Below are positions 47,728 to 59,950 of a DNA stretch of 64,000 bases, one piece after another (the stretch's first letter is position 1; each line of letters starts with the position of its first letter). The notes under the pieces were generated by a model, which did not search any database, was not told the DNA's origin, and was given only the letters and a program-made list of their open reading frames with translations. Origin of the DNA: Aristolochia californica (taxonomy: Eukaryota; Streptophyta; Magnoliopsida; Piperales; Aristolochiaceae); NCBI GenBank assembly GCA_029961685.1, contig JARWKL010000001.1:52416062-52480061 (forward strand). Reading direction: 5' to 3'. A program made the translations under genes and the position numbers.

Positions 47728-49053
47728 TGTTGGCCCAGGTGGCTTCTCAAGAGGGGGTGAATTGAGATTTACAAATTAAAAGCTTAAGTAACGCATGTAA
47801 TATAAAGCATGGAATATAGCAAGTTGAAAGTAAAAAATCAATCACACAGCATAGGAGACAAAATAATTAATTTTTGTTATCGATGTTTCCCTATTGGTAT
47901 TCACCGTCCAAGAACCTTTGCTTGGGAAATTTCACTATTTCAAAGCTCTAATAGTTGGAATTACACGAAAAGATTCCAACTTTCTTTAAGCCACATGTAG
48001 TTCAAATACACGTTTTTTTAAATATAATTTCCCCAAAAGATTGGCTAGATTCTAGCTCTAGTTGGCCCTTTCTATCAAGATTAAATAAGTTCTAGATGAA
48101 CCTTTCACAAAATAAAAACAAAGAAAGGAAACTTTCGCTTACACCCGTTTTACTTGGAGAGTACCTTCTCCTTGAGGGATCCAAGCATCCACTTCTTTTC
48201 AGCACAATGAGAGTAAGTAGGAGCTTGAATATATGAAATGCTAGGAATAGGTAGAAGAAAGAGTTCAGAATATGCAAGGTTGTGGCTCATTTTCACTCAA
48301 AAACACTTAAGAGAAGATTTGCAAAAATTTAAGAGTAAAGGGTTATGGATTTGTTGATAAATGTTCATTAACTTCTCTATGTGAGGTTTGGTGGGGTATT
48401 TATAGATTCCTCAAGCTAAACTAGTCATTATTTGCCTGGTTTTAAAAATTAGTACATTGATTGATCGATCACTAATTGATCAATTGTGTATAACAACTCT
48501 TTTTCTTTCAGGATGTAACTTATTGATCGATGGATTGATCGATCAATATGTTACCGTTGATCCTAAAAAGTTAAGTTAATCGAACATTACCAAGGGATGA
48601 TTGATCAATCGGAGTTCCCTTTGGCAGTGCAATGCAAGTATGACCGACCAATGAACTTCCGATGACTAATCATGCTTTATGTCCATGACTGGCAAGATTC
48701 TGTCTAATCGATCAATCATGTGGGATGATCGATCATTTTTTTTAATTTATTCTTGCCTGGATAGTATTGATCGATCGATCCAAGTGGGGTGATTGATCAT
48801 GCTTTATAGCATGAAATGACCATGTTGTGGATGATCAATCAATCGACTTTGGTTGATTGATCATGCTTTATAAGCTTGGCAAGTGCACTTCTAGATGATC
48901 GATCAATGCCAGAAGTTGATTGATCATTCCAGTGCAAGTTCAACTAAGTTGAGTTTTAAAGCATAAGAATAATTGAATCTAAGTGCTCTATATGTTTAAA
49001 AAGATGTGTATGATGTTTTAAAACATGTGTAAATGCAATGTATGTTCTAAAGT
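47728..49053 (-). repeat. 3' LTR of the inverted SIRE-like element
   Basis: Begins (plus strand) TGTTGGCCCAGGTGGC. It contains the palindrome array (48455-48930) and the TATA-box complement (GTATTTATAG near 48398), and is truncated at 49053 by the family C insert. Confidence 0.88.
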
Positions 49054-49054
49054 T

Positions 49055-49620
49055 CTATTGAATTTCTGAAAAAGAGGAAAAGTTCATTGACTTATTTTAT
49101 TATGGGTACATGAGTCCCTATTTATAATAGAGGAAAGTAATAGAGTCCAATTACAATTACAGTACCCTTATCCCAATTACAACCAAAGTCTGACACTTAA
49201 AGATAAGTCCTAGCATAATTAAACAACTCAACATAAATATATGACTAACATAACTAAACCACCTTTAAACTGAGACTTTTCTATGAGACCTCCTTATATG
49301 AGACTCTTGTAAGATTCCACCATATTAATTCTGGCTTAGTGAGAGTCGTATAAGCGCCTTCCATATCTTCTCTTTAACACTCCCCCTCAAGATGGAGTTT
49401 ATAACTTCAGCTTGCAATGAAAATGATTCTTAGTCTTCAATTTTCTGTGCCACAAAAAAGTCTTCATAGACACAAAAACTTCATCATTTGTGCTCCCCCT
49501 TTCTTGAATATTTTGCTTACATAAAAATTGCCACAACATGTGAAACAAAATACATCTTTTTTGTACTTCTTCTTCTACTTTTCCCCTTCAAGCTGGGGAT
49601 AAAAAGAACATAGAGACTCA
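49055..49620 (-). mobile_element. Family C fragment: 3' LTR and 3' internal end
   Basis: LTR 49055-49379 (TTGAATTTCTG...TTTAACA), then CTCCCCCTCAAG, the complement of the purine tract, and internal DNA matching the complement of 46940-47140. The remaining element is deleted. Confidence 0.75.
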
Positions 49621-50062
49621 ACTTGAACAAAACACAATATGGGAGAAGAAAATCACTCCTAGACATATAACAAATCTCCATACACTAGTCAAAATGGTCA
49701 TAGTCTGAAACATACTCCGCTCAATTATAAAGTCGTAAATCTAACCCCCAACTTGAGGGCTAAAAAAAAAGACTACTCACTTTTTAAGGGTAGCTCAAAC
49801 ATAAATCCCCTCTTGGGTGAAGAATAAAAGACTTCACTCAAGCTAGATGTTGGACACACGCCTATTCTTTTTAGATAGTGGGTCTAGGCATTGCTCAGAA
49901 GTGATAAAAACACAAGATGCTAGACTGAAGAAATATTTAAGGAAAACAACTTTAATGGAAGGAGGCGACTATGAAACACTTTGTCTTGAGATGTCATTTA
50001 ATCAATTTAAAATTAAGGGGATTTTGATTCAGTTAAATATTTGGCCTGCTAGGATACCAATT
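49621..50062 (-). pseudogene. Leader and gag start of the inverted SIRE-like element
   Basis: The 49985-50062 part, read on the minus strand, matches the sequence after the 5' LTR of the 24-33 kb copy (AATCCCCTTAATTTT; ATGACATCTCAAG). Towards 49621 similarity fades. Confidence 0.55.
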
Positions 50063-51926
50063 GTTGGCCCAGGTGGCCTCTCAAGAGGGGGGTGAATTCA
50101 AATTTACAAATTAAAAGCTTAAGAAAGGCAAGTAATGTAAAGCATGTAATATAGCAAATTGAATGTAAAAAATCAATTACACACCATAGGAGAAAATAAT
50201 TTTTTTTATCGATGATCCCCTATTGGTATTCACCACCCAAGAACCCTTCTTGGGAAGTTATACTATTTCAAGTTTCTAATAGCTGGAATTACATAGAGAT
50301 TTCAACTCATTTTAAGCCACGTGTAGCTCAAATACACATTTTTTCAAATAAAATCTCCCCAAGAAATTGGCTAGATGAACCTTTCACAAAATAAAAACAA
50401 AGAAAGAAAAAATCTACTTACACCTATTTTACTTGGAGAGTACATTTTCCTTGAGAGATCTAAGCATCCACTTTTTTCAGCACAATGACAGTATATAGGA
50501 GTTTGACTATATGAAATGCAAAGAATAGGCAGATGAAAGAGTTCAGAATATGCAAGGTTGTGGCTCTCTTTCACTAAAAAACACTTTAGACAATATTTGC
50601 AAAATTTTGAGAGTAAAGGCTAATGGATTTGCCAATAAATGCTCATTAAATTCTCTATGTGAGATTTGGTGGGGGTATTTATAGATTCCCCAATCCAAAC
50701 TAGCCATTATTTGCCCATTTGCAAAAATTAGTACATTGATTAATTGATTACTGTAAAGTGAATGATCGATCAATCATGTATAATGGCTCTTTTTATAACA
50801 TGATGTCACTTATTGACCAATAGATTGATCACTCAATATGTTACTATTGATTCTAAAAAGTTAAGTTGATCGATCATTATTAGGGGATAATTGATCAATC
50901 AGAGTTCCCTCTGGCAATGCAATGCAAGTATGATCGATCAATGAACTTGCTATAATTGATCATGCTTCATATCCCTAATTTGGCAAGATTCTGTCTGGTC
51001 AATCAATCAAGTGGGATGATTGATAATTCCATGTAATTTTTTTTTGGTTCGACAATATTGATCGATCAATCCAAATGGGTTGATCGATCAATCCAAATAG
51101 GTTGATCGATCATACTTTATAGCATGGAAGGGCCATGTTGGAGATGATCGATCGATCATGCTTTATAAACTTGGCTTGTGCACTTCTAGACGGTTGATCA
51201 TTGGCATAAGTTGATCGATCATTCCAGTGCTAGTTCGACTAAGTTGGCTTTTAAAGCATGAGAATGACTATGTTGGAAGATATGAATAATTTGGAGTGTC
51301 ATTGACGTAATTAGCTAATGATTTTTGTCTCTTATTCACTCCAACTAGGATGAAGGGTATACTTGTAATATTGGTACTTTTGGAATCTATAAATAAAGCT
51401 TAAGGGGAGGGTTTGGATAAGTCTAGATACATATTCTTCCTCTTTTCTTTCCCTCACGTTCACTCATCTCTCTCCTCTTCTCCTTGACATTTTCTTCTTC
51501 TTCCTCTCTTCCTCCTTTCTTCTCCTTTTTTTCTTATTCTTCTTTCCTATCTCCTTTGCCTAAGGTTGTTATATATGGAGTCCTAAAAACCAATAGATTG
51601 AATCTAAATACTCTATCATGTTTTAAAAGATGTGTATGATGTTTTAAAATATGTGTAAATGCAATGTATGTCCTAAAGCTCCATGTTTAGCATTGTACCT
51701 TAAGAGGAGGAGTTTGGAAGGCTCTCTTACATATTGACTGAGTTTTTATATACATCAATCACTCCTAAACTCTAGTCTTCACATTGTCTTCTTCTTCAAG
51801 GGTGATTCTTCAAGAGTTGTTTTTCAATGATGTTTGAAGTCTTGTGTATGCTCATTCGTTTAATTGTCAGCTTTATTAAGTTTTGTTATCATCAAAAGTA
51901 ATAAGGGAGTCAACCTATAGTCAACA
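50063..51926 (-). repeat. 5' LTR of the inverted SIRE-like element, interrupted
   Basis: Runs from TGTTGGCCC (50063) to ...TATAGTCAACA (51926), with a 322-bp family D LTR at 51271-51592. It is the most complete reverse copy. Confidence 0.88.
51271..51592 (+). repeat. Family D solo LTR
   Basis: TGTTGGAAGATATGAATAA...TCCTAAAAACCA matches the LTRs at 54465-54790 and 57347-57649, including TATA (CTATAAATAAAG, 51390-51401) and a long pyrimidine tract. An exact 5-bp duplication is not visible. Confidence 0.8.
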
Positions 51927-52560
51927 AAATCTGAGTGGAAAACTTAATGTATGTGTAATAGTAGATGAAAACATTAGATACCCATGGATCTTATTCCTTG
52001 TTCATAAAATTGGTGTACTTAAGGAATTCACAAAAAGGTCTACCTTGGTAGAAATGAAATTTATTATAAAATCATTAGAATAAGGAATGATAAAGGTGGT
52101 GAAATTCTATGAGATTTTGAAAAGTATTGCAAAAGAAAGGGCTATAAGCTTGAATTTTCAACCTCTAGAACACCTCAACAAATGGGGTAGCAGAGAGGAA
52201 AAGTGGAACAATCCAAAAAATATATAAGACTATATGAAATGAATTTATCCTACCTAAGTAGTTACTACATTATCAATCAAGTGCACATAAAAGTCAAAAC
52301 TAGGTAAAACCTCATATGAGCTATGAAAGGAGAAAATGCCCAACATTGGGTACTTCATGGTGTTGGGATGAAAATGTTCCATCTTAAACACAAAAGATCA
52401 CCTAGACAAATTGGATCCTAAATATGATGAAGGAATCTTTCTAGGATATTCTACTAGAAGCAAAGGCTATAAAGTATTTTAATAGGAGAACCTTTACGAT
52501 GGAATAATTTATCTATATTAAATTTGATGAAAGTGATCCTAGAAAACTATTCATACCCAT
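51927..52560 (+). pseudogene. Integrase core of element E
   Basis: Resumes as SGKLNVCVIVDENIRYPWIL (about 51933-51990), then FEKYCKRKGYKLEFSTSRTP (52110-52170), with frameshifts and stops. Confidence 0.75.
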
Positions 52561-52699
52561 GAAAATAGTGACGAAGATGAAGAAGGAGGTCATGAAGAGC
52601 AAGAGAAAATTCAAGATCTCACTTTGGATGAAAATTCAAGACATGAAGAAAATTCACATCCCAATGAATCTCTTGATTCATCTCAGCCACACATAAGGG

Positions 52700-53880
52700 A
52701 AGAGGAAATTCGTGAGCTTCCTAAGGCATGTAGTTCAAGTTGATCATCCTATTGAACTCATTATAGGAGAACCTAGTGATCTTAAACTCAAGGGGAACCA
52801 AGCTCAAAAGGGTATAGATCAAACCTTTATTTCCCAGTTAGAGTCCAAGGACATCAAAGAAGCTCTAAAAGATTTACATTGGATAGATGCTATGTAAGAA
52901 TAATTAAATCAATTGACTAGAAGCAATGTATGGGAATTGGTGTCTCTACCCAAAGGACAAAATGACATAGGAGAAAATGGGTATTTAGAAACAAACCAGA
53001 TGAGTAAGGAAAACTAAATAAGAAATAAGGCTAGATTAGTGGCTCAAGGCCATTCTCAAGAAGAGGGTACATATCATGATGAAACAATTGTTCATGTTGC
53101 AAGATTAGAATGTAGTAGGATTTTACTTGCATTTTCTTGCTTTCAAAAATTTAAACTCTACCAGATGGATGTAAAATTAATATTCTTAAATGAACTCATA
53201 AAGGAAGAAGTATATGTAGCTCAACCTTTAGGTTTTGAGGACTCATCCATACCAAACCATGTCTAAAAAGATCATGTATGGATTAAAACATGCCTCTAGA
53301 GTATGGGATGATGAAGTCTCTTTCTATTAGAAAATGATTTCAATAGAGGAAAGTAGTCACCAACTTCTTCATCAAGAACAAAGACTTATTTCTTGGTGGT
53401 TCAAATATATGTGGATGACATAGTATTTGACTTTTCAAATGAAGACTTTGCAATGAATTTTCAGAACTAATGCAAAGTGAGTTTGAAATAAACATGATGG
53501 GTGAGTTGACCTTGTTTTGGGTTGCAAGTAAAATAGGTGAAAGATGGGATTTATACATCCCGAATTAAATATGTTAGAGAACTCCTTAAAAAATACAACA
53601 TAGAAGACAAAAGGAGTGTAGCAACCTCGTTAAGCTCGGTAATAAAACTTAGCAAAGATGAAGCATGTAAAAGTATGGATTAAACCAATAGTAGACGAGT
53701 AATAGGTAGTCACCTCTACTTGACAACAAGTAGGCTAGGCGTATAATATATTGTGTGTCTTCATGCAAGATTTCAAGCTTATCCCAAGGAGTAAAATGTA
53801 GTGGCAGTAAAAAGGATATTTAGGTATTTGAGAGGTACAAGTCATTGTGGATTTTTCTATCCTAAAATTGAGGATTTTTC
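52700..53880 (+). pseudogene. Reverse transcriptase of element E
   Basis: Includes NVWELVSLPKGQND (52925-52965), ARLVAQGHSQEEGTYHDET (53031-53087), YQMDVKLIFLNELIKEEVY (53160-53215), and YVDDIVFD at the catalytic loop (53410-53433), in several frames. The catalytic aspartates survive, but stops separate the parts. Confidence 0.8.
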
Positions 53881-53929
53881 TATCCTAAAATTGAGGATTT
53901 TTCTATTATAGGGTACTTGGATTATGATC

Positions 53930-54464
53930 TTGTCGGCAAAAGTACTTCAGGTACATGTCATTTTCTCAAAAGTTGCCTAACTTAATAGTTAGCAGAATTG
54001 CATCGTCCTATCAACTGCTAAAGCTGAATACATGTCAACTACACTCAAATTCTTTGGATGAAGTAGACTCTCTGGGATTATAACATAGAGTTTGAATCTA
54101 TTCCCATTAACTGTGATTATACATCTATTCTTAATTTATCTTTCAATCCTTTGTATCATTGAAGGAAAAAAAACTTAGAAATAAAACATCAATTTCTTAG
54201 GGATATAGTTCAAAAGGGGCAATTAATTTGAAAATTTTCCCAACTAATGAACAAATTGTTGATATTTTTACAAAATCCCTAAGCGTTGAAATTTATGCTA
54301 AATTAGAAGTTATTTGGGCATAATAAATATGCAATTTTGGTGAAGAAATTCAAATTTCTTTTGCTTAAGAGTCAAATCCATTTTACAAGAGTCAAATCCT
54401 CAAAGCAGGAGGAGTTGAATCATTCCAATGGAGCTGACCCTACAAACTCCAAAGAGATGTAGAG
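53930..54464 (+). pseudogene. RNase H and tail of element E
   Basis: STAKAEYMST (54008-54038), the C-terminal EIKHQFLRDIVQKG (54179-54220) and a decayed DIFTKSL-like end (54262-54285). The 54310-54464 stretch is non-coding up to the family D insertion. Confidence 0.7.
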
Positions 54465-57400
54465 TGTTGGAAGATATGATGTAAATAGGGTGTCATTGAT
54501 GTAATTAATTTATGTTTTATGTCTCTTCTTCACTCTTACTAAGGTGAAGGGTATAATTCTAATAATTTACTTTTATCATCTATAAATATATCTTAAGGGG
54601 GAGGGTTCTATATAAATTCATTACCCTATTCTTCCTCCTATTTTCTCCAAATCCGTCACTCTTCCTCATCTCCAACGTCGTCACTTTTTCTCTTCTTCTG
54701 CTAAAACTCTCTCCACAACTCTTTTTCTTCTTTTCACCCTTTAATCCTCTTCTACCATGATTATAAATTATGGAATCCTAAGTTTCAACATGATATCAAT
54801 GCGGGCAAAGGCCTGAAATGGAAAAGGAGAATAAAGGGAGGAAGAATAAGAATAAGAAAAAGAAAAAGAAAAAGAAAAAGATGAGTCTTTCTTTCCCAAT
54901 TCTTGTTTTTCATTAAACATTTTTAACTCTCTTACCATATGTTTCTGTTGATTTTCAAGACTCCATGGATTTAGCTCATGGAGAAAAAGAGAGACGATAT
55001 TTTGGGAGAAACGAAGAGGAAGAAAGAGGCTATGGACTTGTGTCCTAATTCTCCCCCTAAAGCTCAATTTATAGGTCGATAAAACTATAATATTATAATT
55101 ATGCCCCTAAAACTTAAACTAAATATATCAATGTCATCTCTATGAGATAACTCTTTATTTACCATTTTGCCATCACTATGTGAGCCTATGAGCCTTCTCC
55201 TTGGTATGTGGGCTTGAGCCCATCTTCCACCTCTCTTAGGGTATGTGAGATTTCCTCGGTCTTGTAGGTTTGAGCCCATCTTCCACACACTTGGATGTGT
55301 GGGTCTTCCTTGGTCGTGTGGGCTTGGTCCCATCTTCCAACAATTTAATATAGAAAAATATACAATGTTGGAAAGACATTTGAGCCTAGTTTCACAGAAT
55401 CATTGAAATCAAATTTTTATAGAATGAGAAATCAACATCTGAAGCAGCAAAGGTCAAGTAGTAGAAAAGATTTGTGTAGCAATCAAAACCTTCAACTTTC
55501 GAACCATTTTATGCCATCAAGAATAAGACTTTATATGGAGAATTATATATCAAAAGAAATATCTATAAATCTATTTTCTTACCTATTGAAACGATTTTAA
55601 ATCTAAGTTTTTTAGATGGAGATATCGATCTTGAAAGAGTCAATGGGCATGCTGGCCAAAGAAGTTAGAGTACTTAGTTCGGCCAGATTACAGTGTCCAA
55701 AATCTATCAGATTATTTATCTAAAAAATTTAAATTTTATGAAGATAAATTATACTTGGATGAAAGGTATTTAAGCCTAGTTTCATAAGGAAAAAAAATTT
55801 ATGTCAATCTGATCTATATTTAAGTAGAAATTTTCATATGAAGAATTAAAGGTTATGCTGGTATCTTGTTGCATGTGAAGATCCAAATTTAAGCCGAATT
55901 TTTTGCTTCACTTTTTGAATTATTTTTATTGATCAACAATATCAGGAAAGTATCTCCTGATTACCCTTGAAAAAAAAATTGTTAACTTAAAATATCTAGA
56001 AAGAATCTTTAGGAGATCATCTTATTTTCAAAAACTTTCCTTAATTTATTTGTCAAAGAGAAGAGTGTTCCTATTCCATCCGAATTATGGCAACTTCCAA
56101 AAAAGTAGTTACTTGATTTAATACTACAAATTACAGTAGTATCTATGTAAGGAGATTTTGATCTAGGATCATATTCAAAATGTGTGTTTCTTCTCTGATT
56201 ACAAGAAATCCTCGCAGCATATTAAACGGCATGTTGGATCGGCACTCGGTGTACTTATCTCCTTGTGAAGGGAGCAGCCTCGCTCAACCTATCACTTAAT
56301 GAAACCCTTTCAAACTTTGCCTTCAGTTTTTTATCTTGCCTTTCATAATCAGTTTCATTCTGTAATTACATCTCTAAACGTGAACTATATTAAAAAAATG
56401 ACACTTATGTCATTGGTTGCTAACTAGTTGGTTTAATATGGCTAGCTCTCAGTTTGGTGTCTATATTAATCATTGATGCAGTAAGGGTGGAAGCAATATC
56501 CATTACTATTTTATTCACTCTTCTCTATATTTGAGAAGACCTTCTAGCTACTCTTGGAACCAACAACACTCATTTCAGTTATTTTTTTTAGAAGATTAAC
56601 AACACTTGGTTGAACTTTTTGGCATCTTATTACTTGGTTCCAACTTATTATTCAAGGATGGATTCGTTAAGGATTATTTCATGTATCCTTATTACTCTTA
56701 AGGACTTTCATTATTTGGTACATGTTATTTGGGCATTGGCTCATTACTGTGGATGCTATTGTGTCTCTTTGATTGAGACATTAAAATTTATTAAAGAACT
56801 CCTAGTTTCTTGCCTTGGGTTCATTATTTGTTGATTATTGTTGACATTGGTTCATCTGATGAATAATTGAAATTACTTAGGAAAATAAAGCACATGATGA
56901 CCTTGGCTTTTTCATCTTATCTTCCTCCCTACCCATTACCCTTTTATTATTTGGCAGTTTTTCTCCTACCATACTTTATTTTACTCTCACTTACCCCCTT
57001 TGGCCAAGCCTTTTTGGTCTGTTGTTATGGTTGGTCCTGTATATATATATATATATATATATATGGGTGTTTTTAAGTCCATTGAGACTTTTTATTGGTA
57101 CCCTTGGGTTTTTTTATTATGGTCTTGTGAATGACAGCCATTTTAGTGGTTATTATCACTATATTTGTTCGAAATCATTTAAGGTTGGTTTCGACTTATG
57201 TTTTATCACCCATTTCTACCCTTTGAAAGTTTCTGCCCGGTTTCGTATTTATCCTTGGGAAACCGTGATAGAGGAGATTATTATTAGATCCATATTATTC
57301 ATTTCAAGCTGGGATCATTACCATTACCTCCTAGCTTGAGGAGAAGTGTTGGAAGATATGATGTGATTAGAGTGTCATTAATGTAATTAGTTTATGTTTT

Positions 57401-57649
57401 ATGTTTCATCTTCACTCTTACTAGGGTGAAGGGTATAATTATAATATTTTACTTTTATCATCTATAAGTATAGCTTAAGGGGGAGGGTTTGGAATAAGTC
57501 CATTGCGCTATTCTTCCTCCGCTTTTCTCCAAATTTGTCACTCTTCCTCTTTTCCTCCTAAAGCCATATCTTCACAACTCTTCTTCTTTTTCTCGCCCCT
57601 TAATTCTCTTCTACTATGATTATACATCATGAAATCCTAAGTTTCAACA
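54465..57649 (+). mobile_element. Complete non-autonomous LTR element, family D
   Basis: 5' LTR 54465-54790 and 3' LTR 57347-57649, both TG...CA, flank 2.56 kb. A mutated primer site (ATGATATCAATGCGGG) follows the 5' LTR, and a purine tract (TTGAGGAGAAG) precedes the 3' LTR. No gag or pol is seen inside; the region 55495-57346 is shared with family C elements. Flanking pentamers TAGAG and CTTAG do not match, so the element is old or recombinant. Confidence 0.8.
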
Positions 57650-58810
57650 CTTAGCAACCTAGAGAAGTTGAGTCCTTTGGCATAGAGTCGACTCCTAGTA
57701 TTAAAAAAAAAAAACTTTTGTTCTACTAAAAAAAATTAAACTTTTCATCTTCCCACACAACCCTTTCCCTTCCAAACCAATTTTCAAGTCTTTGGACCCA
57801 AATCCAACGAGAATGGGAAATAAAAAATACCCAAATCTTGCCACCATCATCTCAAAAAGCCTTAATCTACACCCAGCAAGAGAGATTGCACACGTAAATG
57901 GTAAACCAGATAATGAATAGCCTCTGATAAGAAGAATGAGGAAAACCCCTACTCCTCGAGCTCAAGCAAAGCAATCTCAATCTCCTAAAGAGCCTTCAGA
58001 GACTGCTCCAACACCAGAACAAGCGTCTATTCTACCTTGCCCTGTAATATGAAAAATACAAAGCTAGGAAGAAGGCTACAATGCCTAGCAGCCTTCCCTT
58101 TGACAAAGATGAGCTCCTTCAGCTCTGGAAAGATAATCTGGACTTCGAGGTCATCCTCCACTTAGTTTAAAACTGAACCTATGGTTTAGGATTAAGTAGA
58201 TAATTCCAGACTTCCAATTTTTTAGAACATTTTCAAATCTGAATATAAGAAACAGAAGGTCAATTAGAGGAGATAGGATAACCTCCTTCATTGTAGGGTA
58301 CTACTTCATAGGGAGTAAAGTGGTGAAGAAAATAAATTTTGTACTGATTTATTGCATCAAATATGGTCACAAGTTGGACATAGGTGCTTATGTCCTAGAA
58401 CAACTTATGGATGTCAAGTCAGGAAGGACATAAATTTACTCCATGGATAAGATATCACTACTCTCCTAAAGAGACCCAACATGATTCTTGGGTATCCCAT
58501 TAGGTGAGGATGGGAGCTAGTGAGCAAGATAACATGGAGGGTGATCATGGCAAGAAGATCAAGTTGTCAGCCTCCTGAGCAAGCACAAGAAGAAAGCATT
58601 GGAGAATAAGAAGAAGAAGAAGCATTTGACGAGCCAACACCATCAAAGAATGGGATTTGGGGAGTTCTTGCTCGGCTCAGCTCTGAATTCAAGCAGTTCA
58701 GAGATTCAATTTGTCTGAGGCTAGATTGTTTGGATGAGAGGATAGGTTGGATCAAGCATCACTTTGGGATCCATCCATAGTTTGAGGAGGTTCCTTATCA
58801 TCCTCATATG
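57650..58810 (+). pseudogene. Extra 3' ORF of element E
   Basis: Frames with MRKTPTPRAQAKQSQSPKE (57937-57993) and, further on, FIGSKVVKKINFVLIYC and DIGAYVLEQLMDVKSG (58309-58420) recall the plant-transposon protein domain of the 3' ORF of SIRE/Maximus elements. The end is Glu/Lys-rich. There are many stops. Confidence 0.5.
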
Positions 58811-59237
58811 GATGAGCACTAAGGAGAGACACAAGACCTAGTCCATGGGGAGCCAGAGAGGACTGATACATGAACTCCTATGGAGGTAGATAGTCAAGCT
58901 TTCAAGACTATCTTGAAGAATTTGGAAGAGCTCTGGAACAGCCTCCTACATATCAACCCTCTACTTCAACTCCACCTCTACCTATTGATGCTTAGATTGT
59001 TTGCTTTGGTTTATATCATCCAAAGAACCTCAAGGTCTTCATTTTGTAAAATCTGAACATATATGGAAACATACGACTTTATTTTTGGTTTCAAGATAAA
59101 TCTAAGTAAGTTTTTGTGCCTATTTTGATGAAGCCAAAAGGAGAAGAAAGAGTTAGCATGATTTAAAAAATGAACATAAGAAAGGAGTCTCAAATTAAGG
59201 TAACAAGATAAGAAGCCAAATTAGATACTAAGAACCA
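58811..59237 (+). other. 3' untranslated part of element E
   Basis: Non-coding; holds the purine-rich motif GCCAAAAGGAGAAGAAAGAG (59135-59154), a position shared with the AAAAAGGGGAGAAA motif at 31254-31267 of the 24-33 kb copy. Confidence 0.5.
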
Positions 59238-59640
59238 TGTTGGAAGACACAACTTAAGTGGCACAAATATAAATTAAGAGAGAACTCCTCTCCCACGTCA
59301 AAAGGTGGCAAAGGAGGTAAATAAATAATTTTTCATAAGGATGGCATAAGGGTGTAATTAAGTAAGATGTGTTTTTCTTTACAAAGCTTGTAACCCTAAG
59401 GGCATTGTAGTAATTGTAAATCTCATTCTACAACTATAAATAAGAGACTCAAGGCATGGCGTAGAGCATTAAGTCTCTTCTCTTCTCATAAAATCGTCCC
59501 TAGCCTATTATCTCTTTTCCCAAGCTCTCTCCCTCTCTCTCTAGCCGTCTCTCCTTCTCCTCTCTTCTTCTTTATTCCTCTCTTTTCTTCTCCTCTTTTT
59601 CCTCCTCTCTTCCTTCACCACCTTGATTGAGGTTCTTTAT
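59238..59640 (+). repeat. 3' LTR of element E
   Basis: Starts TGTTGGAAGACACAAC and has TATA box CTATAAATAAGAG (59427-59439) and a long CT-rich leader (59480-59620). Its layout resembles the family D LTR. The 3' end is not fixed: it could lie near 59640 or reach TTTGTAACA at 59863. Confidence 0.55.
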
Positions 59641-59867
59641 CATGAAAAGAAGTCAACTGCATAAAATAAGAGTCAAGCACTTGTGCAAGAAGAAGCCTAC
59701 TAAATTGAAAACTTTAAAGGACTCAAATACAAATCACAAGGAGTTGAGTACACATGATTGGAGTAGGGTACAAACTGAGAGAGCCAAAGAAAGAACTGTA
59801 CCCGTCTCTTAGGTCATTGAAGGGGAAGAAATAACACTAAGAGATTAAATAAGCTTTGTAACATGTA

Positions 59868-59941
59868 TCCATTGTCGTCTAGTCCGGTTAGGATACCTGG
59901 CTTTCACCCAGGCGACCCGGGTTCAAATCCCGGCAATGGAA
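59868..59941 (+). tRNA. tRNA-Glu (anticodon TTC)
   Basis: The sequence folds as a full cloverleaf: acceptor stem TCCATTG with CAATGGA and discriminator A; anticodon stem CCTGG/CCAGG with loop CTTTCAC giving anticodon TTC; T arm CCGGG-TTCAAAT-CCCGG. A and B boxes are intact (B: GGTTCAAATCC). No intron. All seven acceptor pairs are Watson-Crick. Codons read are GAA and GAG. A T run follows within 10 bp. Confidence 0.95.
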
Positions 59942-59945
59942 CAAG

Positions 59946-59950
59946 TTTTT
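59946..59950 (+). terminator. Pol III terminator of tRNA-Glu
   Basis: TTTTT just after the discriminator base, followed by further T-rich sequence. Confidence 0.8.

Larger units (their letters stand above)
47728..51926 (-). mobile_element. SIRE-like element, minus strand, mostly deleted, inserted in element E
   Basis: On the minus strand the 5' LTR is 51926-50063, then a mutated primer site (ATTGGTATCC, 50062-50053) and a gag-side remnant (to about 49850) that matches 24970-25100 of the other copy. The rest of the interior is gone. The 3' LTR is 49053-47728. Both LTRs carry the GATCGATC array and TATA box. A family C fragment (49055-49620) and a family D solo LTR (51271-51592) are inserted in it. 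Confidence 0.85.
47461..59640 (+). mobile_element. copia (SIRE-like) element E, split by nested insertions
   Basis: Pieces in order: pre-integrase (47461-47727), [insert 47728-51926], integrase (51927-52560), RT (52700-53880), RNase H (53930-54310), [insert 54465-57649], extra 3' ORF (57900-58800), purine-rich tract (GCCAAAAGGAGAAGAAAGAG, 59135-59154), and a 3' LTR from 59238. The 5' LTR and gag are missing; family C DNA lies at the left edge. All frames are broken. Confidence 0.75.

Noticed and set aside
54768..55333. Minus-strand frames with Ser/Phe/Tyr runs and repeated GRWAQ/GPSPH segments
   Set aside because: Derived from AAGAAA repeats and short duplicated words at the start of the family D interior.
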